A stretch of DNA of 64,000 nt, taken from assembly GCF_014645655.1 (NCBI RefSeq), contig NZ_BMMD01000013.1, positions 1 to 64,000 on the forward strand. Reading direction: 5' to 3'. This DNA comes from Agromyces bauzanensis. Its GTDB lineage: Bacteria; Actinomycetota; Actinomycetes; Actinomycetales; Microbacteriaceae. Below, piece after piece: positions 17,463-26,506 of this stretch; position 1 is the stretch's first letter; every line of letters begins with the position of its first letter. Under the pieces are notes generated by a model that was not told the DNA's origin, made no database searches, and saw only the letters and a list, made by a program, of their open reading frames with translations. The position numbers were made by a program, and so were the translations under genes.

Positions 17463-17723
17463 ATGGCTGGAAAGAGCAGCGGCGACCGCCGCAAGCCGAG
17501 CCGCGGGAAGGGCGCGAAGAACGCCGCCCCGGCGAAGTCGATCAAGGTCGGCGTCATCGACTACAAGGATGTCGCCACCCTTCGCAAGTTCATCTCGGAG
17601 CGCGGCAAGATCCGCGCCCGTCGCATCACCGGTGTCTCCGTGCAGGAGCAGCGCCTCATCGCCCGCGCCGTGAAGAACGCGCGCGAGATGGCCCTCCTGC
17701 CCTACTCGGGCTCCGGCCGCTAA
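17463..17723 (+). CDS. rpsR: 30S ribosomal protein S18
   Basis: 86 residues. The S18 block [19 protein letters not shown] is followed by [20 protein letters not shown]. It contains no cysteine pair, so it is the zinc-independent form. AGGAAAACCA precedes ATG 17463. Confidence 0.97.
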   Translation: MAGKSSGDRRKPSRGKGAKNAAPAKSIKVGVIDYKDVATLRKFISERGKIRARRITGVSVQEQRLIARAVKNAREMALLPYSGSGR

Positions 17724-17734
17724 GGAGCACGACA

Positions 17735-18187
17735 ATGGCAAAGGTAATCCTCACGCACGAGGTCACCGGCCTCGGCACGGCCGGCGACGTGGTCGAGGTC
17801 AAGAACGGCTACGCGCGCAACTACCTGGTCCCCCAGGGCTTCGCGACGCCGTGGACCCGTGGCGGCCAGAAGCAGGTCGAGCAGATCAAGGCCGCCCGCG
17901 CGGCCCGCGAGCTGCACTCCCTCGAGGACGCGCAGGCCCTCAAGGCCAAGCTCGAGTCGGGCAAGGTCAAGCTGGCCGTCAAGGCGGGCCTCGGCGGCCG
18001 CCTCTTCGGTTCGGTGAAGACGGCGGATGTTGCGGCTGCCGTCTCGGCGGCCGGCCTCGGCGAGATCGACAAGCGCAAGATCGAGATCCCGTCGCCCATC
18101 AAGGCGGTCGGCGAGCACGAGGCGACCGTTCGCCTCCGCGACGAGGTCTCGGCCACGATCACCCTCCAGGTGGTCGCCGCGAAGTAG
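17735..18187 (+). CDS. rplI: 50S ribosomal protein L9
   Basis: 150 residues, full length. The N-terminal rRNA-binding domain ([33 protein letters not shown]) is joined by a long helix to the C-terminal domain ([18 protein letters not shown]). TAAGGAGCAC before ATG 17735 provides the ribosome binding site. Last gene of the operon. Confidence 0.97.
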   Translation: MAKVILTHEVTGLGTAGDVVEVKNGYARNYLVPQGFATPWTRGGQKQVEQIKAARAARELHSLEDAQALKAKLESGKVKLAVKAGLGGRLFGSVKTADVAAAVSAAGLGEIDKRKIEIPSPIKAVGEHEATVRLRDEVSATITLQVVAAK

Positions 18188-18204
18188 TTCGCGACCCATT
18201 CGCA

Positions 18205-18238
18205 GACGGCGGTTCGGGCTTCGGCCCGGGCCGCCGTC
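18205..18238. terminator. hairpin terminator after rplI
   Basis: GACGGCGG..GGGC and GCCC..CCGCCGTC form a 15-bp stem (two G-T pairs) with a TTCG loop, 17 bp past the rplI stop. Confidence 0.8.
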
Positions 18239-18744
18239 TCGTCGTTCCCGGGGGCGGTTCGCAATCAGCGCGCGCTGCCTCCGTCGGCACACGTGGAACC
18301 TCCCGACGGCCCAGCTTCGGATGCCAGTCGGATGTCTCAGGCCTACACCTCCGAGGGGAGTCGCGCAAGTCGAAATGGAGAGTTGCCTGACATGGTTGTG
18401 CACAGGTGAGCATGCGGCATCCGTGGACTTCTGAAGAAGTTTTCCCCCACAGGTGTGGAAACACGAAATCCCCGATCGTTTGGAAATTCAGCCCGTGTAA
18501 TTCCACAGAATTCCACAGTTTTCCACAGGCTGAGTGCACACGTTCGTCGGCGTTTCGCGCAGTTTCTCCCCAGAGTTATCCACAGGCTGGCTTGTGCTGT
18601 GAGTGAGGCTTCCCTATCGTGAAGCCGCGTCCTTCGAACAGTGGATCCGCTCCGGTCGATGAGCCCGTGTCAGAGGCTCCGGCCACACTGGTTGCTGGGC
18701 GCTGAAACGTGCAGCCGCGTGGCTGCCAAGGGGGAGGTCACGAG
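18239..18744. other. rplI-dnaB intergenic region with DnaA-box-like motifs
   Basis: About 500 bp without a gene. TTATCCACA at 18576-18584 is an exact DnaA box. TTTTCCACA near 18519-18527 differs by one base, and two AATTCCACA words precede it at about 10-bp spacing (18499-18518). A reversed TTTCCACA lies near 18452-18461. The stretch 18430-18530 is unusually AT-rich for this genome. It may couple dnaB expression to DnaA or titrate DnaA; it is not placed like a normal oriC. Confidence 0.55.
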
Positions 18745-20118
18745 TTGTCGATCGCGCACATCGGGCTCGCCGAACCGAACGACGAGGGTGAGTCCCGTCG
18801 CGGCGAACGAACCCCTCCGCACGACTTCCTCGCCGAGCAGAGCGCACTCGGCGGCATGATGCTCTCGAAGGACGCCGTCGCCGACGTCATCGAGACGGTA
18901 CGCGGCGTCGATTTCTACGTGCCGAAGCACGAGGTCATCTTCAACGCGATCCTCACGCTGTACTCGCACGGCGAGCCGACCGACGTCATCGCGGTCACCG
19001 ACGAGCTGACCAAGTCGGGCGAGGTGCAGCGGGCGGGCGGTGTCGAGTACCTGCACACGCTCACGAGCCTCGTGCCCACCGCCGCGAACGCCGGCTTCTA
19101 CGCGTCGATCGTCGCGGAGCGGGCCCTCCTCCGCCGCCTCGTCGAGGCCGGTACGCGCATCGTGCAGATGGGCTACGCGGGCGAAGGCGAGGTCACCGAA
19201 CTCGTCAACCACGCCCAGGCCGAGATCTACGGCGTCACGGGGTCGACCGAGAGCGAAGACTACGTGCCGCTCACCGAGGCGGTCACGGCGGCCATCGACG
19301 AGATCGAGGCGGCCAAGCACACCGACGGTAAGTTCACGGGAGTCCCGACGGGGTTCGCCGACCTCGACGAGCTCACGAACGGCTTCCACCCGGGCCAGAT
19401 GATCATCGTCGCCGCGCGTCCCGCCATGGGCAAGTCGACCCTGGCGCTCGACTTCGCACGTGCGGCATCCATCGGCAACAACCTTCCGTCGATCCTCTTC
19501 TCGCTCGAGATGGGCAAGAGCGAGATCGCCATGCGACTGCTCTCGGCCGAGGCATCCGTGCCGCTGCAGATGATGCGCAAGGGCACCGTCGACTCGCGCG
19601 ACTGGACCACCATCGCGGCGACCCGCGGCCGCATCAACGACGCGCCGCTCTACATCGACGACTCCCCCAACATGACCCTCGTCGAGATCCGGGCCAAGTG
19701 CCGCCGCCTGAAGCAGCGCGTGGGGCTCAAGATGGTGGTCATCGACTACCTGCAGCTCATGACGAGCGGCAAGCGCGTCGAGAGCCGCCAGCAGGAGGTG
19801 TCGGAGTTCTCACGTGCGCTGAAGCTCCTTGCGAAGGAGCTGCAGGTACCCGTGATCGCGTTGTCGCAGCTGAACCGCGGCCCCGAGCAGCGTGCCGACA
19901 AGATGCCCGCCCTCTCCGACCTACGCGAATCGGGCTCGATCGAGCAGGACGCCGACATGGTCATCCTGTTGCACCGGGAGGCGGCCTACGAGCGCGACAG
20001 CCCCCGTGCCGGCGAGGCCGACCTCATCGTGGCCAAGCACCGCAACGGCCCGACTCGCACGATCACGGTCGCGTTCCACGGGCACTTCTCGCGGTTCACC
20101 GACATGGTGCAGGTGTAA
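18745..20118 (+). CDS. dnaB: replicative DNA helicase DnaB
   Basis: 457 residues. The N-terminal domain starts SIAHIGLAEPN, then PPHDFLAEQSALGGMMLSKD. The RecA-like domain carries Walker A ARPAMGKSTLAL, Walker B MVVIDYLQLM and ALSQLNRGPEQR, ending with the arginine-finger region DLRESGSIEQDADMV. It unwinds DNA at the fork. There is no intein, although actinobacterial dnaB genes often carry one. The start is TTG 18745, with GGGGGAGGT upstream and the family's usual LSIAHIGLAEP beginning; the frame is open further upstream. Confidence 0.96.
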   Translation: MSIAHIGLAEPNDEGESRRGERTPPHDFLAEQSALGGMMLSKDAVADVIETVRGVDFYVPKHEVIFNAILTLYSHGEPTDVIAVTDELTKSGEVQRAGGVEYLHTLTSLVPTAANAGFYASIVAERALLRRLVEAGTRIVQMGYAGEGEVTELVNHAQAEIYGVTGSTESEDYVPLTEAVTAAIDEIEAAKHTDGKFTGVPTGFADLDELTNGFHPGQMIIVAARPAMGKSTLALDFARAASIGNNLPSILFSLEMGKSEIAMRLLSAEASVPLQMMRKGTVDSRDWTTIAATRGRINDAPLYIDDSPNMTLVEIRAKCRRLKQRVGLKMVVIDYLQLMTSGKRVESRQQEVSEFSRALKLLAKELQVPVIALSQLNRGPEQRADKMPALSDLRESGSIEQDADMVILLHREAAYERDSPRAGEADLIVAKHRNGPTRTITVAFHGHFSRFTDMVQV

Positions 20119-20561
20119 CGCCAGGTTGGTGTAGGTTCCGCGTGAAGATGGCGGCTTCCACGGATTGATGGCAGGCACTTGGCATTTCTGCCATTTGCTA
20201 TGGGCGATCGGCGGGTCGGCGTGGGTGATGAGATCGAGGCCACGGCCGCTCCGCTCCGCTCAAACTCGACATTTCGCATGGAATGTTCTGAGCCTGCGGC
20301 GACTGCCGACTGCCGACTGCCGACTACCGTGGAATCCCGGCGACCTCCGCCATCTCGAACGGGAACCTACAGTTGTTCGTTCTCGGCGAAGACGGCCACT
20401 TCTGCGGCGAGATGGCATCCACTTGGCATTTGCTCTTGCCATGGCCGCGTAGCGCCCGAAACGGGTAGGGTGCGATCGGGGCAGCGATGAGAAGATGGCG
20501 CCGGCAGTCGTCTGAGTACGGTCCGGTGAATACGGGGCGCGGGTCAGGGGAGAGCGACGAG
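20119..20561. other. intergenic region with two related hairpins and a 7-bp tandem repeat
   Basis: No gene is evident. ATGGCAG..CTGCCAT (20168-20194) and ATGGCA..TGCCAT (20412-20442) are two inverted repeats that share the interior word CACTTGGCATTT, so they are copies of one small element. GACTGCC repeats about four times at 20301-20326. Confidence 0.6.
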
Positions 20562-21131
20562 ATGAGACCACTTCGATACTCGATCAACGTGACACTCGAC
20601 GGTTGCTGCCATCACGAGGCAGGGCTCCCTCCGGACGAGGAGTCGATGCGCTACTGGACCGCGGAGATGGAGCGCGCCGATGCGTTGCTGTTCGGCCGGG
20701 TGACCTACGAAATGATGGAGTCGGCGTGGCGGAAGCCGGCCACGGGCACGTGGCCTGACTGGGTGAATGAGTGGCAGATTCCGTTCGCCGCGACCATCGA
20801 CCGGGCGAAGAAGTACGTCGTGTCGAGCACGCTGAGCGGCGTCGACTGGAATGCCGAGCTGGTGCGAGGCGACGTGGGGCAAGCGGTTCAGCGGCTCAAG
20901 CAGGAGTCAGGCGAAGGCCTGTGGGTGGGTGGCGTGACGCTCCCCTTGGCGTTGGCAGATCTGGGATTGATCGACGAGTACGAGATCCTTGTGCAGCCGG
21001 TCCTTGCCGGACACGGGCCGACGTTGCTCGCCGGTCTGCGCGAGCGCATCCAGCTCGAGCTCGTGGACCGCCATGAGTTCCGGTCGGGAGCGGTCGCCCT
21101 GCGGTACCGGCCCACGCGAGTTACGGCTTGA
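20562..21131 (+). CDS. dihydrofolate reductase family protein (RibD C-terminal-like)
   Basis: 189 residues with the DHFR/RibD reductase fold: YSINVTLDGCCHHEAG at the start, LLFGRVTYEMMESAW, then KYVVSSTL and GLWVGGVTLPLALADLGLID (nucleotide-binding loop), ending EYEILVQPVLAGHGPTLLAG. Members are NADPH-dependent reductases of unknown substrate. ATG 20562 has GGGGAG about 9 nt before. A second, broken member of the family lies at 57047-57536. Confidence 0.85.
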   Translation: MRPLRYSINVTLDGCCHHEAGLPPDEESMRYWTAEMERADALLFGRVTYEMMESAWRKPATGTWPDWVNEWQIPFAATIDRAKKYVVSSTLSGVDWNAELVRGDVGQAVQRLKQESGEGLWVGGVTLPLALADLGLIDEYEILVQPVLAGHGPTLLAGLRERIQLELVDRHEFRSGAVALRYRPTRVTA

Positions 21132-21425
21132 CGTGACCTCAGAGGGTGAGGCAGCCGAGTTACGGCGACCTCGCCGCCCTGCGCCTGACAGTTCAACGAC
21201 GTCGACGATGAACCGGTCATAGATGACCGCGAGGTTCCAGTACCGTCTGGTCGAGCGCGCCGGTGATCGTAACGGGCTCGCGGTCGTCGTCCGCCGCGAC
21301 CAAGCCCGAACCCCGCCCGCGACCGCATGCGGCCCGACGCGGCGCGGGACCAAAGACCGTGGCGGGCCGCCTCCGACGCACGTAGACACGGATCCAGGAG
21401 ATCCGCAGCGTGTGAGGAGCCGCTC

Positions 21426-22376
21426 GTGAGCACGTCGAGCGACAGCGTCCGAGACGACAGCACTCGTGCAGGCACGCCCTACGGCCGGCGGCCGGCGCCC
21501 GCGGATGCGCGACCCGTGGTCGTGGCATCCTGGACTCTCACGGTCCTCGTCTCGGCGTTCCCGGCGATCGTGAGCACCCTCATCTGGGGCCGGGTGCCGC
21601 CGTGGATGTGGATCGCCCAGGTCGCCGTCGCGTTCGCGGTGCTCATCGCGGGCTTCGCGTGGCGGGCGCTGAGGCCCGTGCGGCCCTTCGCCGTCGTCAT
21701 GGCGGTGCTCGCGCTCGCGCTCGCTGCGCTCCCGCTCCTGGATCTGGCCTGGATGCCGATGCAGGCGCTCTTCGGTGCGACGGCGTTCGATGCGCACATG
21801 CAGCCTGAGCAAACGGCGAAGCTGGTCGTCTCGGTCGTCATGATCGGCACGCTGTTCGCGCTCGGATATCGCCGGCGGAGCATGTTCCTCGCGCTCGGCC
21901 ACCTGACCGCGCCCATCACGCCCGTTCGGGTGCTCGGGTTCCCGAAGGCTGACTCGTGGCGGCGCTTCGGGCTCATCTGGGGCTTCGGCATCGCGGGGAC
22001 CCTCGCCCTCGTCCAGTACCTGCTGATGAGGCCCACCGCCGCCGACTTCGGCGCGATCCTGCCCATGGTGCCGTCGATCCTCTTCTACGCGGCGCTCAAT
22101 GCGCTCAACGAGGAGGTGACGTATCGCGTGCCGATGCTCACCTCTCTCGAACCGGCCATCGGCAGCACCCAGGCGCTGTGGCAGGCGGCCACGTTCTTCG
22201 GCATCGCCCACTATTTCGGCATCCCCGGCGGGCCGCTCGGCGCGGCGCTCTCGGTCTTCATGGGCTGGATCCTCAGCAAGGCGATGATCGAGACGCGGGG
22301 CCTGTTCTGGGCGTGGTGGATCCACTTCCTGAGCGACGTCGCGATCTTCGTGTTCCTCGCGACGGCGCTCGTCTGA
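21426..22376 (+). CDS. CPBP family intramembrane metalloprotease
   Basis: 316 residues with about eight transmembrane segments. The CPBP (Abi/CAAX-protease-like) motifs are all present: EEVTYRVPM (glutamate pair and arginine), FGIAHYFGIPGG (histidine) and WWIHFLSD (histidine). These proteins cleave or process peptides in the membrane and some confer bacteriocin immunity; the target here is unknown. GTG 21426 has GAGGAG 7 nt upstream. Confidence 0.85.
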   Translation: MSTSSDSVRDDSTRAGTPYGRRPAPADARPVVVASWTLTVLVSAFPAIVSTLIWGRVPPWMWIAQVAVAFAVLIAGFAWRALRPVRPFAVVMAVLALALAALPLLDLAWMPMQALFGATAFDAHMQPEQTAKLVVSVVMIGTLFALGYRRRSMFLALGHLTAPITPVRVLGFPKADSWRRFGLIWGFGIAGTLALVQYLLMRPTAADFGAILPMVPSILFYAALNALNEEVTYRVPMLTSLEPAIGSTQALWQAATFFGIAHYFGIPGGPLGAALSVFMGWILSKAMIETRGLFWAWWIHFLSDVAIFVFLATALV

Positions 22377-22442
22377 CCCGCGGCAGGCGCCTCGGAATCA
22401 CGGCGTTGTCCGCCGCTTCGAGTCTCGTAGCCCGTCGACGGG

Positions 22443-23366
22443 TCACCAGCGCGTGTCGAGCAGCGTCCGCACGACGATGGCGAACGAGACCTGGACGATC
22501 AGTCCCAAACGCCGCCATCGCTCTGGGAGCAGGCCCGTCGCCAGCAGCATCCATGGGACGAACGGCAGCCAGATGCGTTCGACCTCGGCGCGGCTCATCT
22601 GCGACAGCGCCGCCGGGATGCACACCGCCGCGCCGGCGAGCGCGAGAGCGCCACCGCGCGGCGCCCAGGTGCGCCGCGCTCGGTCGAGCGGCGGAACGCG
22701 TCCACCGAGGCGACCCCGAGCCCCGCGCCCACCCAGGGCACCGCGCTGATCGAGACCGCGGCGAGGTCGGCCCACGTCCAGTACGCGCCCGGCCGGTGCC
22801 GCGCGATCCCCGCCCAGTGTCGCTCCTGCAGCACCGGCAGCGCCTCCCACCACGCGAATCCGAGCGCCGCGAAGGCGACCACGACGGCGACCGCGCCCGC
22901 GAGAGCCCACGGCAGTGGCCGCCACGCGCGGGCGAGCACAAGCACCGTGACGGCGAGCACGCCCAGCAGCGGCAGACCGTACGAGAGCATGACGCAGCAT
23001 CCATAGAGCACACCGGAGGCGAGCCCCGCGAGCGTCTGCAATGCGACGCGGCGCGTGGTCGCTGACACCGCGAGCAGCAGGGTGGCCCACGCGGCGACGG
23101 CGGCGAACATCGCGTCGGCCGACACGCACATCCAGATCGCGGCCGGGCCCGCCGTGAGAAACGGCGCGGCTCGCCGCGCGAACTGCTCCGCCCCGAGCCG
23201 GCGGGCGGTCGCCATGACGGCGAGCGCCGCCGTCGCGGCCAGCAGCGTGACGACGAGCCCCACGGCGAGGGTGCTCTCCCGCCGATCGCTTCCATGCAGT
23301 CTCGGCTCGGCCGCGTCTCGCGCGGCTCCGGCAGGGTCAGAGAGCGCGATCGCCGTTACGCCTCGA
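22443..23366 (-). pseudogene. broken multi-pass membrane protein (mannosyltransferase-like)
   Basis: Minus-strand frames encode hydrophobic segments (GLVVTLLAATAALAVMATAR, AIWMCVSADAMFAAVAAW, VMLSYGLPLLGVLAVTVLVL, WALAGAVAVVVAFAALGFAW) as far as about 22665. Homology then jumps frame to ALAGAAVCIPAALSQMSRAE, then RIWLPFVPWMLL and the stop at 22443. No start codon or N-terminal region is visible upstream; the 5' end runs into the divergent GNAT promoter. The gene is thus 5'-truncated and frameshifted. The pattern of helices plus a late RIWLP..PW motif resembles actinobacterial integral membrane glycosyltransferase-like proteins; the family is not certain. Confidence 0.6.
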
Positions 23367-23372
23367 TAGGGT
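23367..23372 (+). promoter_or_regulatory. -10 element of a probable leaderless promoter for the GNAT gene
   Basis: TAGGGT ends 6 nt before ATG 23379; no Shine-Dalgarno sequence is present. Confidence 0.5.
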
Positions 23373-23378
23373 TCGCCT

Positions 23379-23885
23379 ATGGTCCCCCCGGTCACCGTCC
23401 GGCCCGCCCGACTCGACGACGCCGCCGGCATGGCGCGCGTGCTCGTCCGCTCATGGCAGGAGACGTACCGCGGCCTGATGCCCGACCACGTGCTCGACGA
23501 CCCTGGGTTCGTCGAAGCCCGCGAGCGGTTCTGGACCACTGCACTCGTCGACGAGCGCTACCGGGCGAACCGCATTGCGGTGGCTGAACGCGACGGTGCC
23601 GTGATCGGGGTCGCGATGGCGGGTCCGCCAGAGACCCCCGAGCCAGGATGGGGCCTGCATCTCTACGTGCTGTACGTTCTTGCGGCCCATCACGGATCCG
23701 GCGCCGGCGCGGCCCTCCTGGACATGGTCATCGCCCCACACGAGTCGGCCGCGCTGTGGGTCGCCGATCCCAATCCTCGGGCGCAAGCTTTCTACCGGAA
23801 ACATGGGTTCGTGCCCGACGGCACCGTGCAGGTGGAGGACGGCGTGCGGGAGATCCGCATGGTGCGAATCCCCCAGGATCGCTGA
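23379..23885 (+). CDS. GNAT family N-acetyltransferase
   Basis: 168 residues with the GNAT fold. It begins VTVRPARLDDAAGMARVLVR; the acetyl-CoA pyrophosphate loop lies in VLAAHHGSGAGAALLDMVI (R/QxxGxG/A-like), and the end has LWVADPNPRAQAFYRKHGFV. This places it among small-molecule acetyltransferases, substrate unknown. The gene starts at a -10 element with no leader. Confidence 0.85.
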   Translation: MVPPVTVRPARLDDAAGMARVLVRSWQETYRGLMPDHVLDDPGFVEARERFWTTALVDERYRANRIAVAERDGAVIGVAMAGPPETPEPGWGLHLYVLYVLAAHHGSGAGAALLDMVIAPHESAALWVADPNPRAQAFYRKHGFVPDGTVQVEDGVREIRMVRIPQDR

Positions 23886-24019
23886 GACAGCCCGGTGTGG
23901 CGCGAGAAGCGTCGTCGTCTGTGAAGCTGCGCCAGTTCCTCGGCGCGTGCACCGCGACATCCTTGCTTCTTCCGTTACTCCCGGCGCACCCGAGAAAGTT
24001 TGGTATTCAGTGATGCTAT

Positions 24020-24052
24020 CTACCGGTACTTATGCTTACCATGTACCGGTAG
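24020..24052. promoter_or_regulatory. probable PadR operator (perfect inverted repeat)
   Basis: CTACCGGTAC (24020-24029) is mirrored by GTACCGGTAG (24043-24052) with 13 bp between, 34 bp before the padR start. PadR repressors in front of exporter genes usually autoregulate through such an operator. Confidence 0.65.
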
Positions 24053-24086
24053 TCAGCGACACCGAGTAGATGAAGGGAGGCGTTCC

Positions 24087-24416
24087 ATGGGCAAGCAGAT
24101 GACCGAGATGCTCAAGGGCTCGCTCGAGGGCATCGTCCTCGCGCTCCTAGCCGTTCGGCCGGCGTACGGGTATGAGATCACCGCCCGGTTGCGCGACCAG
24201 GGCTTCACCGACATCGCCGAGGGCACCATCTACGCCCTGCTCGTCAGGGTCGAGCAGCGCGGTCTCGTCGACGTCGAGAAGGTCCCTTCCGAGAAGGGGC
24301 CGCCCCGCAAGGTGTACTCGCTCAACGCGCTGGGCGGCGAGTACCTCGAAGAGTTCTGGAGGAGCTGGAGCTTCCTCGCGGAACGGATCGAACAGCTCCA
24401 CGAAGGAGAGAAGTGA
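24087..24416 (+). CDS. PadR family transcriptional regulator
   Basis: 109 residues. The winged helix is typical PadR: EMLKGSLEGIVLALLA, RPAYGYEITARLRDQGF, then EGTIYALLVRVEQRGLV and GPPRKVYSLNALG. These repressors respond to small hydrophobic compounds and control neighbouring exporters. ATG 24087 has AAGGGAGG upstream. The operon runs padR, DUF1048, ABC ATPase, ABC permease with overlapping starts and stops. Confidence 0.9.
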   Translation: MGKQMTEMLKGSLEGIVLALLAVRPAYGYEITARLRDQGFTDIAEGTIYALLVRVEQRGLVDVEKVPSEKGPPRKVYSLNALGGEYLEEFWRSWSFLAERIEQLHEGEK

Positions 24417-24418
24417 CC

Positions 24419-24787
24419 ATGGCTGCGAAGTGGATCGAGACCGTCACCGGCTCGCTCGAGCAGAAGAAGCAGTACCGGCAGTACAAGGCCCGGATCGAGG
24501 CCCTTCCCGAGCCGTACCGCGCCGCCGCGAAGGCGATCGATCGGTACTTCATGTACGCGGGCGGCATCACCGACGGAGACACCCTCGTCACGATGCTCGG
24601 CGACTCCGCCGACCTGTGGGAGCGCGCGGCCGTCGACGGGACGCCGGTGCGCGACATCGTCGGCGACGACCCGGTCGAGTTCGCCGAGGCGTTCGCGGCC
24701 GCGTACTCCGGCAAGCAGTGGATCGACAAGGAGCGCGCTCGCCTCAACAAGGCGATCGACGACGCAGAGAGGAAGGCGCAGGAATGA
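24419..24787 (+). CDS. DUF1048 domain-containing protein
   Basis: 122 residues, all-helical, matching DUF1048 (WIETVTGSLEQKKQYRQYKA, YFMYAGGITDGDTLVTML, DDPVEFAEAFAAAYSGKQWI). The family is usually encoded between a PadR regulator and an ABC transporter, as here, and its role is unknown. ATG 24419 has AAGGAGAG 8 nt upstream; GTG 24413 in the same frame overlaps the padR stop. The end overlaps the next start by 4 bp. Confidence 0.88.
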   Translation: MAAKWIETVTGSLEQKKQYRQYKARIEALPEPYRAAAKAIDRYFMYAGGITDGDTLVTMLGDSADLWERAAVDGTPVRDIVGDDPVEFAEAFAAAYSGKQWIDKERARLNKAIDDAERKAQE

Positions 24788-25626
24788 CCACGGAAGCAGC
24801 GATTCGCGTCCAGGGCATCGAGAAATCGTTCAAAGACCTGCACGTGCTGCGGGGCGTCGACTTCGACGTCGCGCGCGGCAGCATCTTCGCGCTGCTCGGC
24901 TCGAACGGTGCGGGCAAGACCACGCTCGTGCGCATCCTGTCGACACTGCTGAAGGCCGACGCCGGCACCGCCTCGGTACAAGGTTTCGACGTCGCCGCGA
25001 ATCCCGGCGACGTGCGCGAGTCGATCAGCCTGACCGGCCAGTTCGCCGCGGTCGATGAAGTGCTCAGCGGCCGCGAGAACCTCGTGCTGGTCGCGAGGCT
25101 CCGCCACCTGAAGGACCCGGGTGCGATCGCCGACGACCTGCTCGCCCGCTTCTCGCTCACCGACGCCGGGGGGCGCAAGGCGGCGACGTACTCGGGCGGC
25201 ATGCGCCGCCGGCTCGACATCGCGATGAGCCTGATCGGCAACCCGCCGACCATCTTCCTCGACGAGCCGACGACCGGTCTCGACCCGCAGGCGCGCATCG
25301 AGGTGTGGCAGACGGTCAAGAAGCTCGCCGACAACGGCACGACCGTGCTGCTCACGACGCAGTATCTCGACGAGGCCGAGCAACTCGCCGACCGGATCGC
25401 GATCCTGCACAAGGGCACGATCATCCAGAACGGCACCCTCGCCGAGCTCAAGCAACTCCTCCCGCCCGCCACGGTCGAGTACGTCGAGAAGCAGCCCTCC
25501 CTCGAGGACGTCTTCCTCGCCCTCGTCGGCGACACCGGCGACGAAGACGACGGAGAGACCGAGACCGTCGACGTCGAGACATCCGCCGCCGACCGCACGG
25601 TCAGGGCACGAAAGGAACCCAGATGA
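24784..25626 (+). CDS. ABC transporter ATP-binding protein (DrrA-like exporter)
   Basis: 280 residues. Walker A GSNGAGKTT, signature YSGGMRRRLD, Walker B TIFLDEPTTGLD and the H-loop region replaced by TTQYLDEAEQLADR, all as in daunorubicin-type exporters. An acidic tail (about residues 245-280) follows the DrrA C-terminal domain. Powers the permease encoded next; substrate unknown, probably a drug-like molecule sensed by the PadR regulator. ATGA overlaps link it to both neighbours. Confidence 0.93.
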   Translation: MTTEAAIRVQGIEKSFKDLHVLRGVDFDVARGSIFALLGSNGAGKTTLVRILSTLLKADAGTASVQGFDVAANPGDVRESISLTGQFAAVDEVLSGRENLVLVARLRHLKDPGAIADDLLARFSLTDAGGRKAATYSGGMRRRLDIAMSLIGNPPTIFLDEPTTGLDPQARIEVWQTVKKLADNGTTVLLTTQYLDEAEQLADRIAILHKGTIIQNGTLAELKQLLPPATVEYVEKQPSLEDVFLALVGDTGDEDDGETETVDVETSAADRTVRARKEPR

Positions 25627-26387
25627 CCACCCACGTCCTCGGCGACACCGGCATCCTCACCGGTCGCTCGCTGCGCCACATCCTTCGCAGCCCCGACACG
25701 ATCATCACCACCGCAGTCACCCCGATCGCGTTGATGCTGCTGTTCGTGTACGTGCTCGGCGGCGCGATCACCACCGGATCCGACGAGTCGTACATCGACT
25801 ACATGCTCCCCGGCATCCTGCTCATCACGATCGCGTCGGGCATCGCGTACACCGCGTACCGGCTGTTCCTCGACATGCAGGGCGGCATCTTCGAACGCTT
25901 CCAGTCCATGCCGATCGCGAGGTCGAGCGTGCTCTGGGGGCACGTGCTCACCTCGCTGGTGTCGAACCTGACCTCGGTCGCGATCGTCATCGGCGTCGCG
26001 CTGATCATGGGGTTCCGTACCGGGGCACCCGTGGGCGCCTGGCTGGCGGTCGCCGGCATCCTGATCCTCTTCACCCTCGCGCTGACCTGGCTCGCCGTGA
26101 TCGCCGGGCTCTCGGCGAAGACCGTCGACGGCGCGAGCGCGTTCGCCTACCCGCTGATCTTCCTGCCGTTCATCAGCTCGGCGTTCGTGCCGACCGAATC
26201 GATGCCCGCCCCGGTCGCCTGGTTCGCCGAGAACCAGCCCGTGACCTCCATCGTGGACACCATGCGAGCCCTGTTCGCCCAGGAGCCCGTCGGCAGTGAC
26301 ATCTGGATCGCCCTCGCCTGGCTCGTCGGCATCCTCGTCGTCGCCTACGCCTTCGCGATCGCCGCCTACCACCGCAAGCTCAGCTGA
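25623..26387 (+). CDS. ABC transporter permease (ABC-2 / DrrB-like)
   Basis: 254 residues with six hydrophobic segments, ABC-2 type. The block DMQGGIFERFQSMPIARSSV and the conserved end SSAFVPTESMPAPVAWFAEN mark DrrB-like drug exporters. Partner of the upstream ATPase. ATGA overlap at 25623. Confidence 0.92.
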   Translation: MTTHVLGDTGILTGRSLRHILRSPDTIITTAVTPIALMLLFVYVLGGAITTGSDESYIDYMLPGILLITIASGIAYTAYRLFLDMQGGIFERFQSMPIARSSVLWGHVLTSLVSNLTSVAIVIGVALIMGFRTGAPVGAWLAVAGILILFTLALTWLAVIAGLSAKTVDGASAFAYPLIFLPFISSAFVPTESMPAPVAWFAENQPVTSIVDTMRALFAQEPVGSDIWIALAWLVGILVVAYAFAIAAYHRKLS

Positions 26388-26419
26388 GGCGAGGGCCGGA
26401 TGTCGCGACCGCGACGGAC

Positions 26420-26451
26420 GCCGCCCGCTCCCCCGATGGGAGGCGGGCGGC
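26420..26451. terminator. hairpin terminator after the ABC exporter operon
   Basis: GCCGCCCGCTCCC and GGGAGGCGGGCGGC form a strong stem with one bulge around CCGAT, 33 bp after the permease stop. Confidence 0.75.
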
Positions 26452-26506
26452 ATCGGTCGTCACCGCCCGGTCTGGGTGGACCGGATCCGGACGCGCCCTC
26501 CGTCGT

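Noticed and set aside
18430-18590. Chromosomal origin oriC
   Set aside because: oriC in this family lies beside dnaA and dnaN with many boxes; only one perfect box and no dnaA here.
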